Source: JAWBOD01 sp964651405 | GTDB taxonomy: Archaea; Aenigmatarchaeota; Aenigmatarchaeia; Aenigmatarchaeales; Aenigmatarchaeaceae | DNA: 24,627 nucleotides | Assembly (NCBI GenBank): GCA_964651405.1 | Contig: CAZYZB010000010.1 | Coordinates: forward strand, 1 to 24,627 | Direction: 5' to 3' | Shown here: positions 15,217-22,426 of the stretch, piece by piece | Layout of the letters: every line of letters begins with the position of its first letter | Position numbering within the stretch: position 1 is the stretch's first letter | Position numbers and translations under genes: made by a program | Notes under the pieces: generated by a model | What the model was told of the DNA's origin: nothing | The model's input: the letters and a program-made list of their open reading frames with translations, nothing else | Databases searched by the model: none

Positions 15217-16137
15217 TTAGCTTGAACAGTTGAATTTTTTAGAACCTCCAATATAAGTAATTTCAACTTCTTTTCCTGTACAAGAATTGTTTAAAATACA
15301 AAATGTTGTTGAGCCTGGACTAACAACTGGATTTGACCATTTACATTCTAGAAAAGCATAATCTACATTAACAGCTAGTCCTGTTGTATCTAAACTAGTT
15401 AAACCAATATTTCTAATTGCTATTGTTTTATTTTTTGCTTCTAATAAATCAATTTTTGTCATAATGCTATCATAAATAGAATTATAATAGTTAATTGTAA
15501 TTTTTGTTGCATCTATAAATGATGTATTACCTGTAAAGCCTTGAAATTGAATTGTAAAATCATCTTTAGGAAAATCAATTTTATTTATATAGTTATATAA
15601 AAATTCTAGTCTGTTTATACTAGTTTGAACGAAGTCTAGTCCTTTATCTAAATAGAAGTTTTCTATTATCTTTAAGTTTTCTATTACTTTTAAAATATTT
15701 TCTTTTGAAATATTATTTTGGTTTAATCTAGTTATATTTATTTTTAGCCATTCTTCATCTGTAATATTTTTGTTGTAACTTATGTTTTCATTATAACTGA
15801 TAAATGTATGTTCAAGGCTTGTATAAGCTAATTCACAATCTAAAAGTAGAATGGATGCTAATTTTGTCTTATCATTATCATACGGTCTATAGATTATTGT
15901 TGACCAATTTTGACCTGTACCATTTTCTATTGCATGCTGATAATTTCTGTCAATGCCTATCAAATCAAATCCTAATGATTTTGATTCCTTATATTTGTTA
16001 TAACTTACATCTTCTAGAGACATTTTTAAGCCAACATCAACTAATTTTTCTTTTTGTATGTCGCCTAAAAAGTAAAGGGAAAGAATTAAAGCTAAAATTA
16101 TTATAAAAATTAGAATGACTAAAAATAGCCTTTTCAT
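15217..16137 (-). CDS. Hypothetical secreted/membrane-anchored protein flanked by direct repeats
   Basis: A 306-residue protein beginning MKRLFLVILIFIIILALILS, a single membrane segment (about 4-26), with no KG/KA prepilin junction. The middle (30-230) is Asn-, Ile- and Lys-rich and mostly helical, with many Asn-X-Ser/Thr sequons (ENGTGQNWSTII, NENISYNKNITDEE, KINIT). The end (about 240-306) is beta-rich with Cys in LECKW, TFCILNNSCTGKE and KFNCSS, resembling small Ig-like (CARDB-type) C-terminal modules of archaeal surface proteins. Its codons are even more A/T-biased than the flanking housekeeping genes. It lies between rtcB and a zinc ribbon gene, and short direct repeats flank it on both sides. 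Function unknown. Confidence 0.78.
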   Translation of the reverse strand: MKRLFLVILIFIIILALILSLYFLGDIQKEKLVDVGLKMSLEDVSYNKYKESKSLGFDLIGIDRNYQHAIENGTGQNWSTIIYRPYDNDKTKLASILLLDCELAYTSLEHTFISYNENISYNKNITDEEWLKINITRLNQNNISKENILKVIENLKIIENFYLDKGLDFVQTSINRLEFLYNYINKIDFPKDDFTIQFQGFTGNTSFIDATKITINYYNSIYDSIMTKIDLLEAKNKTIAIRNIGLTSLDTTGLAVNVDYAFLECKWSNPVVSPGSTTFCILNNSCTGKEVEITYIGGSKKFNCSS

Positions 16138-16205
16138 ATATTTATATAGAAATCTTGATTTATAATCTTTACAATCATTTTAACGTCGCTGTTCTGAACT
16201 TCAGG

Positions 16206-16229
16206 TCCGTAGCAGGCTCCCTACATTAT
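16206..16229 (+). repeat. Bipartite direct repeat, copy 2
   Basis: TCCGTAG, then CA, then GGCTCCCT-ACA-TTAT, matching copy 1 at 15133-15164 in 13 of the last 15 bases. The final TTAT overlaps the stop codon of the zinc ribbon gene on the minus strand. Just upstream, CTGA-ACT-TCAG could form a small hairpin. Confidence 0.45.
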
Positions 16230-16348
16230 CTAAAACTTCCTTTAATCTTTTTCATTTTATGCGTATGATACTCACACTCATGGCAAATCCATTCATTGTT
16301 TATGAACTCCAAGCTTCTGTTTCCGCAGTTCGGACATTTTCTTTTCAT
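16226..16348 (-). CDS. 40-residue zinc ribbon protein
   Basis: A small frame from an ATG at 16348 to a TAA at 16228-16226. It carries two metal-binding pairs: CPNCG at residues 5-9 and CHECEYH at 22-28, about 14 residues apart, as in a zinc ribbon knuckle pair. The tail is basic (HKMKKIKGSFR), suggesting nucleic acid contact. Such tiny ribbons are common in archaea but rarely assigned a function. It is divergent from the VIT-like transporter gene, 39 bases away, and upstream of the secreted protein on the same strand. The regular Cys spacing is the main support. Confidence 0.72.
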   Translation of the reverse strand: MKRKCPNCGNRSLEFINNEWICHECEYHTHKMKKIKGSFR

Positions 16349-16358
16349 GAAATCATCT

Positions 16359-16381
16359 TTTTATATTAATTATTAATTAAT
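16359..16381 (+). promoter_or_regulatory. Promoter region of the VIT-like gene with AT palindrome
   Basis: A TATA-like ttttatatt near 16359-16367 lies about 25 bases before the ATG at 16388. It is followed by ATTAATTA-T-TAATTAAT (16365-16381), perfect 8-bp arms, seven bases before the start. The symmetry may be an operator, but all-A/T palindromes are weak evidence. Confidence 0.4.
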
Positions 16382-16387
16382 AAGTTT

Positions 16388-16882
16388 ATGAATCATCCTT
16401 TTAAGATAGGTTTTTGCTTTGGATTGACATCCGGAATAATCACGACTCTAGGCCTAATGGTAGGCCTGCATGCAGGCACTCACTCTGCTCTTGCAGTCAT
16501 TGGTGGAGTTCTGACCATAGCAATAGCAGATGCATTCTCAGATGCATTAGGAATTCATATTTCCCAAGAGTCTCAAGATCACCACACTTCAAAAGAAATA
16601 TGGGAATCTACACTCGCCACATTTTTGTCAAAGTTTTTCTTTGCATTGACATTTCTAGTCCCTATATTTTTATTTCCAGACTCGCTTACAAACGCAATTT
16701 ACTTGAGTGTAGCTTGGGGACTAACTATGCTTGGAATTCTAAGTTTTATAGTTGCTAGATATAGAAAAGAAAAACCTTGGAAAGTTATTCTAGAGCACTT
16801 GGTCATTGTTCTAGTCGTTATAATTATAACACACTATGCTGGAGATTGGATATCAATGACCTTCATCTATACTAAGATTTAA
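16388..16882 (+). CDS. VIT/CCC1-family-like metal transporter (iron/manganese)
   Basis: A 164-residue membrane protein with four to five spans. The N-terminal FGLTSGIITTLGLMVGLHAG followed by VIGGVLTIAIADAFSDALGIHISQESQ resembles the VIT/CCC1 signature, where a first span with Asp/Gly residues is followed by a second span ending in SxQS/E. Classic members use this region plus a Glu-rich loop to move Fe2+ or Mn2+ by proton antiport. Here the cytosolic loop is short (ESQDHHTSKEIWEST) but has His and Glu residues that could bind metal. It is followed by rubrerythrin, superoxide dismutase and ferritin-like genes, which supports a role in iron handling. The direction of transport is unknown. Confidence 0.72.
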   Translation: MNHPFKIGFCFGLTSGIITTLGLMVGLHAGTHSALAVIGGVLTIAIADAFSDALGIHISQESQDHHTSKEIWESTLATFLSKFFFALTFLVPIFLFPDSLTNAIYLSVAWGLTMLGILSFIVARYRKEKPWKVILEHLVIVLVVIIITHYAGDWISMTFIYTKI

Positions 16883-16894
16883 AAAAGTCGAAAT

Positions 16895-16909
16895 TCTAAC
16901 TAAGTTAGA
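16895..16909. promoter_or_regulatory. Palindrome TCTAAC-TAA-GTTAGA before rubrerythrin
   Basis: Perfect 6-bp arms with a 3-base spacer, ending five bases before the rubrerythrin ATG. A position this close to the start would let a bound repressor block transcription or initiation. The CTAAC/GTTAG arms recall DtxR/MDR-type metal regulator boxes, but this is only resemblance. Confidence 0.4.
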
Positions 16910-16914
16910 TTAAA

Positions 16915-17499
16915 ATGAATAAGACAATAGAATGCTTAACAAAGGCATTTATTGGTGAAAGTCAAGCAAGGAACAGATACACAATTTATTCTAAGACTGC
17001 GAGAAATGAAGGCTTTGAACAGATAAGTGAGATATTTCTATTGACAGCTGACAATGAGAGAGAACATGCTAAGTGGTTATTCATACTAATCAACGAATTG
17101 AAAAAGAAAAGCAAAGAAAAACTAGACGAGATCAAAGTCGAAGCATCAGCTCCAACAATACTTGGTACTACAGCAGAAAATCTAAAGGCAGCAATTGCTG
17201 GAGAAAACTATGAACATACAACGATGTATCCGGAGTTTGCAGGTATTGCTGATAAAGAAGGTTTTCCAGATATAGCTAAGAGAATCAGGTCAATCGCAAT
17301 GGCAGAGCAACATCATGAAGAGAGATATAAGAAAATCTTAAAGGAAGTAGAAGCTGGAACAGTATTCAAGAAAAGCAAGGAAGTTTGGTGGGTTTGCAGA
17401 GAATGCGGCTATGTTCACTTTGGCAAGCAACCTCCAGAAGAATGTCCTTCATGTGATCATGCAAGAAGCTTTTATCAAGTTAAATGCGAGGAATATTAA
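16915..17499 (+). CDS. Rubrerythrin
   Basis: A 194-residue non-haem diiron peroxidase that reduces hydrogen peroxide to water with electrons from rubredoxin or NADH oxidoreductases, in the cytoplasm. The ferritin-like four-helix part (1-145) carries the ligand set: Glu15 in IGESQARN, Glu50-His51 in NEREH, Glu97 and Glu100-His101 in AGENYEH, Glu131 and His134 in AEQHHEE. The C-terminal rubredoxin domain has Cys161-x2-Cys164 (CRECGY) and Cys177-x2-Cys180 (CPSC) for a single iron. Order and length are canonical. It starts a run of oxidative stress genes and is preceded by an operator-like palindrome. Confidence 0.95.
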   Translation: MNKTIECLTKAFIGESQARNRYTIYSKTARNEGFEQISEIFLLTADNEREHAKWLFILINELKKKSKEKLDEIKVEASAPTILGTTAENLKAAIAGENYEHTTMYPEFAGIADKEGFPDIAKRIRSIAMAEQHHEERYKKILKEVEAGTVFKKSKEVWWVCRECGYVHFGKQPPEECPSCDHARSFYQVKCEEY

Positions 17500-17536
17500 T
17501 TTTTAACTGCATAAAAATTAATTGATAGATGATAGT

Positions 17537-18148
17537 ATGGAAAATAAATTTTATTTGCTTCCCAAATTACCTTATGAGCACAATGCTTTAGAACCATTCA
17601 TGTCTGAAGAGCAATTAAGATTGCATCACAGCAAGCACCACCAGGCATACATCAACGGCGCAAACGCAATACTTGAGCTTTTGGATAAGGCAAGAGGTGA
17701 AGGAGCTGATCTGGATATCAAGTCTACTTTGAAAGCATTGTCCTTTAACATAGGTGGTCATATTTTACATTCTTTATTTTGGAACAACTTGGCGTCAGTT
17801 GAAAGAAACGGCAGCCCTAGCGAGGCTTTGAATGAAGCTATAATCAATGAGTTTGGAAGCTTTGAAAGATTCAAGAAAGAATTTACTCAAGCTGCTACTA
17901 GTGTGGAAGGTTCTGGTTGGGCGGTACTAGCTTTCTGCAGGCAGACTAAAAGACCAATAATAATGCAGATTGAAAAACACAATGTAAACGTCTACCCTAT
18001 GTTCAGGATTTTAATGGTTCTAGATGTCTGGGAGCACGCGTACTACCTTGACTACAAGAATGAAAGGTCAAAGTTTGTGGATGCTTTTTGGAACATACTT
18101 AATTGGAATGAAGTTAATCAAAGACTGGAAGAGATTTTAAACAAATGA
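17537..18148 (+). CDS. Superoxide dismutase (Fe/Mn family)
   Basis: A 203-residue enzyme that converts superoxide to hydrogen peroxide and oxygen, which the adjacent rubrerythrin can then remove. The metal ligands are in place: His30 in LHHSKHHQAYI, His78 in GGHILHSLFW, Asp163 and His167 in DVWEHAYY. The EKHN stretch near 147-150 puts a His where bacterial MnSODs have Gln, as in crenarchaeal Fe or cambialistic enzymes, so metal use may be flexible. I use the ATG at 17537, preceded by a GATGAT ribosome binding site; a TTG at 17522 would add five residues (MIDDS) without family support. Confidence 0.95.
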   Translation: MENKFYLLPKLPYEHNALEPFMSEEQLRLHHSKHHQAYINGANAILELLDKARGEGADLDIKSTLKALSFNIGGHILHSLFWNNLASVERNGSPSEALNEAIINEFGSFERFKKEFTQAATSVEGSGWAVLAFCRQTKRPIIMQIEKHNVNVYPMFRILMVLDVWEHAYYLDYKNERSKFVDAFWNILNWNEVNQRLEEILNK

Positions 18149-18164
18149 TTAAGAGGTGTTAACT

Positions 18165-18443
18165 ATGATGTCACAAATACCAGCTAATCTTAGCAAGTTA
18201 AAAAAAGGAGAAATTGACAAGGAGATAGCTAGAGTAGGAATGATAGCTGAATTGGATGCTGTCAATCTTTATGAACAGATGGCTTCTCTGGCAGAGAGCG
18301 AAGGCATAAAGAAAATTCTCTTAGATATTGCAAAGGAAGAAAAAACGCACATGGGAGAGTTTCAAACCTTGTTACTAAGAGAAGATGCTGAACAAAAAAA
18401 GGAATTGGATGCTGGAAAGAAAGAAGTTGATGAGAAGATTTAA
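18165..18443 (+). CDS. Encapsulin-type ferritin-like protein (EncFtn-like)
   Basis: The ATG at 18165, six bases after GAGGTG, gives 92 residues. Two helices carry EncFtn-type ferroxidase ligands: Glu29 and neighbours in IAELDAVNLYEQM, then Glu58/Glu59 and His62 in AKEEKTHMGEF. The sequence closely resembles the N-terminal domain of the Pyrococcus furiosus encapsulin precursor (AELDAINLYEQM and AREEKAHVGEF, from memory). Those proteins oxidise Fe2+ and deposit it inside a protein shell. No shell gene is next to it, and no LTVGSLR-like cargo tail is visible, so it may work alone, or with a shell encoded elsewhere. It follows SOD by 16 bases, so probably one operon. Confidence 0.8.
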   Translation: MMSQIPANLSKLKKGEIDKEIARVGMIAELDAVNLYEQMASLAESEGIKKILLDIAKEEKTHMGEFQTLLLREDAEQKKELDAGKKEVDEKI

Positions 18444-18455
18444 TAAGATGAATTT

Positions 18456-18962
18456 ATGAGAAACAGAGTTGTAGGAATTTTGATAATCGTAATTGCTTTG
18501 CTTATTGGTTTCATAATATATTCATTTAATCAGACAATGACAAGCATCGTAAATGCTTCATGTTCTCATGGTCCAAGTTGCCCAATGTGGGGAACAATAG
18601 AATTTCAAACAAATGTCAGCATAGGCATAATGCTGTTTATTATCATAATCGGATTGTACTTGATTTTTTGGAGTAAGGAAGAAAGAATAGTTACAAAAAT
18701 CAAAACATTCAAGACGCAGGTTGAACCAAAGAAAATTACAAAAGAGAATTATCAAAAAGTCATGAGCACTTTAACTGGTGATGAAAAGAAGGTCTTATTA
18801 AAAATAATCGAGTCTCAAGGGACCATATTCCAGTCAGACTTGGTGGATAAGACAAAATTCACAAAAGTTAAAGTAACTAGAATCCTTGATAGATTAGAAG
18901 GTAAAAGACTGATAGAGAGAAAAAGACGTGGTATGACAAATGTCATTATTTTAAAGCAATGA
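18456..18962 (+). CDS. Membrane-anchored winged-helix regulator with Cys/His/Met external loop
   Basis: A 168-residue protein: membrane span 1 (about 5-23), an external loop (24-55) with CSHGPSCPMW at 36-45, membrane span 2 (about 56-73), a basic linker, and a MarR-like winged helix (about 107-168: LTGDEKKVLLKIIES, SDLVDKTKFTKVKVTRILDRLEGKRLIERKRRG). This layout is found in archaeal one-component regulators tied to the membrane, where the loop senses something outside and the wHTH acts on DNA. Two Cys, one His and one Met in ten residues suggest copper or another soft metal, or redox sensing. It sits 13 bases after the ferritin-like gene and upstream of two copper-related genes. Confidence 0.82.
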   Translation: MRNRVVGILIIVIALLIGFIIYSFNQTMTSIVNASCSHGPSCPMWGTIEFQTNVSIGIMLFIIIIGLYLIFWSKEERIVTKIKTFKTQVEPKKITKENYQKVMSTLTGDEKKVLLKIIESQGTIFQSDLVDKTKFTKVKVTRILDRLEGKRLIERKRRGMTNVIILKQ

Positions 18963-19011
18963 AACTAGTTTCATACAATGCTTGATATGGTGTTTCATTT
19001 CTATAATTCTT

Positions 19012-19161
19012 ATGAAGAATTATTTGAATTTTGAAAACAAATTCAGAACACCAAATCAGAAGATGATTACAGCGATAAGAAACGTATTTGCTTTCGAACC
19101 ATATTGGAGAAACTTGGGTTATGAACCACATTACGTTTGGAAAATGTTACATCAAAAATAA
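19012..19161 (+). CDS. Possible 49-residue protein
   Basis: An ATG frame of 49 residues beginning MKNYLNFENKFRTP, rich in aromatic and basic residues (FEPYWRNLGYEPHYVWKM), ending three bases before the GGGTGAT ribosome binding site of the next gene. The frame stays open upstream of this ATG to about 18955 without another ATG. The tight fit to the following gene and the non-random composition favour a real gene, but there is no ribosome binding site and no recognised family. It could also be the C-terminal remnant of a longer gene. Confidence 0.4.
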   Translation: MKNYLNFENKFRTPNQKMITAIRNVFAFEPYWRNLGYEPHYVWKMLHQK

Positions 19162-19173
19162 GGGTGATAAGTT

Positions 19174-19920
19174 ATGAGTAATCAAGATAACGAGAATCAA
19201 AATTGTTGCCAAAAAAACGAGCAAAAAGAAAGTAAAGGATTAAAATCCGGAATTATATACGGTCTGATACCGCATGCAGGTTGCATAGCTTTCATAATAG
19301 CTTCAGTACTTGGAGTTACAGCAGCCACAGAACTTTTCAAACCACTGCTGCTAAATCCTTACTTCTTTTACATACTCGTAGTTCTATCTTTTACATTTGC
19401 AACTATATCCTCAGCTATATATCTAAGAAAAAACGGTTTGCTATCATCAAACGGAATTAAGAGAAAATGGAAATATCTTTCAACTATGTATGGTTCAACC
19501 ATAGGAATCAACCTGTTGCTTTTCATGTTAATATTTCCATTACTTGCGAATGTTTCAGTAGCTCAGCCTGTGACAGGAAATATCTTAGTAGCAAATAATG
19601 CGTTGTCTTCAATTAAACTAACAGTAGACATACCATGCTCAGGACACGCACCTTTGATATCAGATGAACTCAAGAAAATAGATGGAGTTTCAAGTGTTCA
19701 GTTCAGTCTTCCTAATGTTTTTGATGTTAAGTATGATTCCTCTAAAACATCAAAACAACAGATAACTTCTTTAGAAATTTTTAATACATACAAGGCTACC
19801 GTTCTGACTGAGTCTGCTGCTCAGCAGGACGTTCAGCAATACAATCAAACAAGTCAATTGACAAATGAAGGTTTTTGCGGGGGAAGTTGCAGTAGCAGTT
19901 GCAGTTGCGGGCATAGATGA
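19174..19920 (+). CDS. Membrane protein with degenerate HMA domain and Cys-rich tail
   Basis: A 248-residue protein. The N-terminus is polar with CysCys at 11-12. Three membrane spans follow (about 25-50, 63-84 and 103-127; the first holds PHAGCIAF). A beta-alpha-beta domain at 146-211 is shaped like a heavy-metal-associated (HMA) domain, but the MxCxxC loop is replaced by DIPCSGHAP with one Cys and one His. A C-terminal tail ends CGGSCSSSCSCGHR with Cys235, 239, 243 and 245. The start has a strong ribosome binding site (GGGTGAT). It directly precedes the copper ATPase, so it may pass copper to it, sense it, or move another soft metal. It belongs to a membrane HMA group I know only from archaeal genomes, without biochemistry. 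Confidence 0.8.
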   Translation: MSNQDNENQNCCQKNEQKESKGLKSGIIYGLIPHAGCIAFIIASVLGVTAATELFKPLLLNPYFFYILVVLSFTFATISSAIYLRKNGLLSSNGIKRKWKYLSTMYGSTIGINLLLFMLIFPLLANVSVAQPVTGNILVANNALSSIKLTVDIPCSGHAPLISDELKKIDGVSSVQFSLPNVFDVKYDSSKTSKQQITSLEIFNTYKATVLTESAAQQDVQQYNQTSQLTNEGFCGGSCSSSCSCGHR

Positions 19921-19928
19921 TATAAAAG
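19921..19928 (+). promoter_or_regulatory. TATA box of the copper ATPase gene
   Basis: The sequence tataaaag begins directly after the stop of the preceding gene and lies 30-37 bases before the ATPase ATG, giving a short leader. It suggests the ATPase can be transcribed separately. Confidence 0.5.
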
Positions 19929-19957
19929 TGCAAAACAAATCTTTATTCAGGCGTTCT

Positions 19958-21975
19958 ATGAAAAAAATATCAATCCCTATATCAGGAATGCACTGCGCTT
20001 CTTGTGCACAAAATATAGAAAGATCACTTAGAAAGTTAAAAGGAGTTAGCAATGCGAATGTTAACTTCGCAACAGAAAGGGCAACTGTTGAGTTCAACGA
20101 AAAAATAATAAGTGAGAATAAAATATTTGAGACTATAGAAAAATCAGGCTATACTGTAATTAAAGAAGTTGAGGAGACTATAGACAAAGAAAAGATGGCT
20201 AGAGAAAGTGAAATCAGAAAATTGAAAAATCTTTTTTTATTTTCATTAGCATTGTCCGTCCCAATATTCATAATTTCTATGGTTTTGGAATGGCTAGGCG
20301 TGATGATACCAGACAAAAATATTATACTTTTCTTTTTAGCAACACCAGTTCAGTTCATAGCCGGATATGGTTTTTATAGAGGGGCTTTTTCAGCATTAAA
20401 GGCAAAAACTGCAAGCATGGATTCGCTCATATCAATAGGTACTAGTGCTGCTTATTTTTACAGCTTGTTTGTAGTGTTTTTTCCTAAAGCTTTAGGAGAG
20501 CATGTTTACTTTGAGACTTCTGCTGTTTTAATGACTTTTATTATTTTGGGCAAGTTTCTTGAAGCAGTAACAAAAAGCAAAACATCAGAAGCAATTAAAA
20601 AACTCATAGGTCTGCAGCCGAAAACAGCCACAGTTATTAGGAATGGTAAGGAGATGCAAGTTCAAATAAAAGACGTTATGATAGGAGACATTATTGTCGT
20701 AAAGCCTGGACAAAGAATACCAGTTGACGGTTTTGTTTTAGAAGGACTGTCTTCTGTTGATGAGTCTATGATCACTGGAGAAAGTATTCCAGTTGAAAAG
20801 AAAAAGGGTGATAATGTAATAGGCGGAACCATGAATAAGCATGGCTCATTTAAGTTCAAGGCAACAAAAATCGGCAAAGACATGGTTCTTAGCCAGATAA
20901 TAGAATTAGTTGAAGATGCTCAAGGAAGCAAGGCTCCAATACAAAGACTGGCAGATAAGGTAAGTAGCTATTTTGTTCCAGCAGTTTTGATTATTTCTAT
21001 TTTTTCATTTTCAATATGGTACTTTGTTTTTGGACAGACATTTGTTTTTTCGCTCAGCATTTTTATATCAGTTCTAATAATTGCTTGTCCTTGCGCTTTA
21101 GGATTGGCCACACCAACTGCAATAATAGTCGGCACTGGAAAAGGCGCTGAGAACGGTATTTTAATAAAAGGTGCAGAAGCTCTTGAAAACATTCATAAAA
21201 TAAATGCAATTGTCTTTGATAAGACAGGCACCTTGACCAAAGGAAAGCCAGAATTGACAGACATAGTAGAATTAAACAAAGTAAATAAAAAAGAGATTTT
21301 AAAATATGCTGCTATTGCTGAGAAAGGTTCTGAGCATCCACTGGCAGAAGCAATAATTAATAAGGCAAGGAGATTGAAGATACCAGATGCGACTTCTTTC
21401 AAAGCTATACCTGGATATGGAATTCTAGCCAGATATAACAGGAAGACTATACTTTTTGGAAACAGAAGCTTGATGAGAAAATATAAAATAAGAATTGATG
21501 AGGTCGAAGGAAAGTTAAGCGATTTAGAGAACGAGGGGAAGACTGTAATGATTCTTGCATTAAACAAAAGGCCTGTTGGTTTAATAGCAGTTGCAGATAC
21601 ATTGAAGGAATTCTCTAAAGAAGCTGTTAATAGACTGCACAAAATGAATAAAGAAGTTATTATGATTACAGGAGACAACAAAAGAACAGCTGAAGCCATA
21701 GCTAAGCAGCTAGGAATAGATTCTGTTCTGTCTGAAGTTTTNNNNNNNNNNNNNNNNNNNNNNNNNNNNNNNNNNNNNNNNNNNNNNNNNNNNNNNNNNN
21801 NNNNNNNNNNNNNNNNNNNNNNNNNNNNNNNNNNNNNNNNNTAATACCAATTGCAGCGGGCTTATTTTATCCTTTAACAATCAATCCTATGATTGCAGGT
21901 GCTGCTATGGCTTTTTCTTCTGTTAGCGTTGTTTCAAACTCTTTGTTAATGAAAAGATACAGAAAAAGATTATAA
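19958..21975 (+). CDS. copA: Copper-exporting P-type ATPase (CopA-like), interrupted by an assembly gap
   Basis: The ATG at 19958 (MKKISIPISGMHCASC) gives a normal start; a longer frame from 19865 would overlap the upstream gene by 56 bases. Visible: one HMA domain with Cys13-x2-Cys16, membrane spans from about residue 90, the A-domain ITGESIPVEKK loop, the transmembrane metal site ACPCALGLATP (Cys377-Pro-Cys379), phosphorylation motif DKTGTLT at 421-427, GSEHPLAEAI, and MITGDNKRTA. The frame enters 100 N after LGIDSVLSEV and returns in frame-compatible form with IPIAAGLFYP to SVSVVSNSLLMKRY and a TAA. CPC with SVSVVSNSL indicates the Cu+ (P1B-1) class. The hinge GDGINDAPAL and the span before the last are hidden in the gap. 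Exports cytoplasmic copper. Confidence 0.92.
21742..21841. other. Assembly gap of 100 N inside the copper ATPase
   Basis: Exactly 100 N, the usual placeholder for a gap of unknown size. Compared with the CopA family, about 95-100 residues are missing between LSEV and IPIAAG, so the true gap is probably near 290-300 bases. Confidence 0.95.
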
Positions 21976-22395
21976 TCAAATATCAACTATAACTCTAGCT
22001 CTCCATTGATTGCCAGTTTTCTTTACTTCCAACTTATGATAAGTACAAGCTTTAACAGCTGTTCTAGTCTCATGTCTTTTCAAATCAATTTTTTCTCCGC
22101 TACATGTTGCGTCTAAATTAAACTTCTCATCAACTTTTACGTCAAACTTGCTGAAAGCTAAATTCTCGCCGTCTACGTATATTAGCAACTCATTTAGCCA
22201 ATTGAACATTAAAGAAACCAAGTCATCTCCATCTACTTTAATTTCTCTTTTTGTTTTCGACTTTATCTGTTCTGTGTTTATCATTACTTCAAAAAAAGCT
22301 AGTGCTGCGTTCTCAAATAATTCGTTCAAGTCCTTGCCGTAAGCAACAAAGGCAACGTCAGCGGTTGTTATATCAACAAACTCAAATTTCTTCAT
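21976..22395 (-). CDS. Archease, activator of RtcB
   Basis: A 139-residue protein that speeds RtcB guanylylation and multiple turnover and can change its nucleotide use. Visible family features: the N-terminal TADVAFVAYGKDLNELFENAALAFFEVM (usual HTADxxxxAxG), FNWLNELLIY in the middle, and the C-terminal KACTYHKLEVKKTGNQWRARVIVDI. The usual His of HTAD is Thr here (DITTADV), while the metal-binding Asp is kept. It is convergent with the copper ATPase, ending on the next base, and divergent from the S26e gene across a shared promoter region. rtcB is 7 kb away on the other strand, so the pair is linked in the genome but not one operon. Confidence 0.93.
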   Translation of the reverse strand: MKKFEFVDITTADVAFVAYGKDLNELFENAALAFFEVMINTEQIKSKTKREIKVDGDDLVSLMFNWLNELLIYVDGENLAFSKFDVKVDEKFNLDATCSGEKIDLKRHETRTAVKACTYHKLEVKKTGNQWRARVIVDI

Positions 22396-22418
22396 AATAA
22401 TTAAATATATTTGATTGA

Positions 22419-22426
22419 TTTATAAA
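22419..22426. promoter_or_regulatory. Palindromic TATA box shared by archease and S26e
   Basis: The sequence TTTATAAA reads the same on both strands. It is centred 27 bases before the archease ATG (leaderless) and about 34 bases before the S26e ATG (short leader carrying GTGTGAT as ribosome binding site). One site may therefore serve both directions. Confidence 0.5.

Noticed and set aside
18165..18962. Encapsulin shell gene next to the ferritin-like gene
   Set aside because: The adjacent gene has two membrane spans and a winged helix and does not resemble an HK97-fold shell protein.
19865..19957. N-terminal extension of the copper ATPase (MKVFAGEVAVAVAVAG)
   Set aside because: It overlaps the Cys-rich tail codons of the preceding gene in another frame, has no ribosome binding site, and the ATG at 19958 gives a normal HMA start with a TATA box at the right distance.
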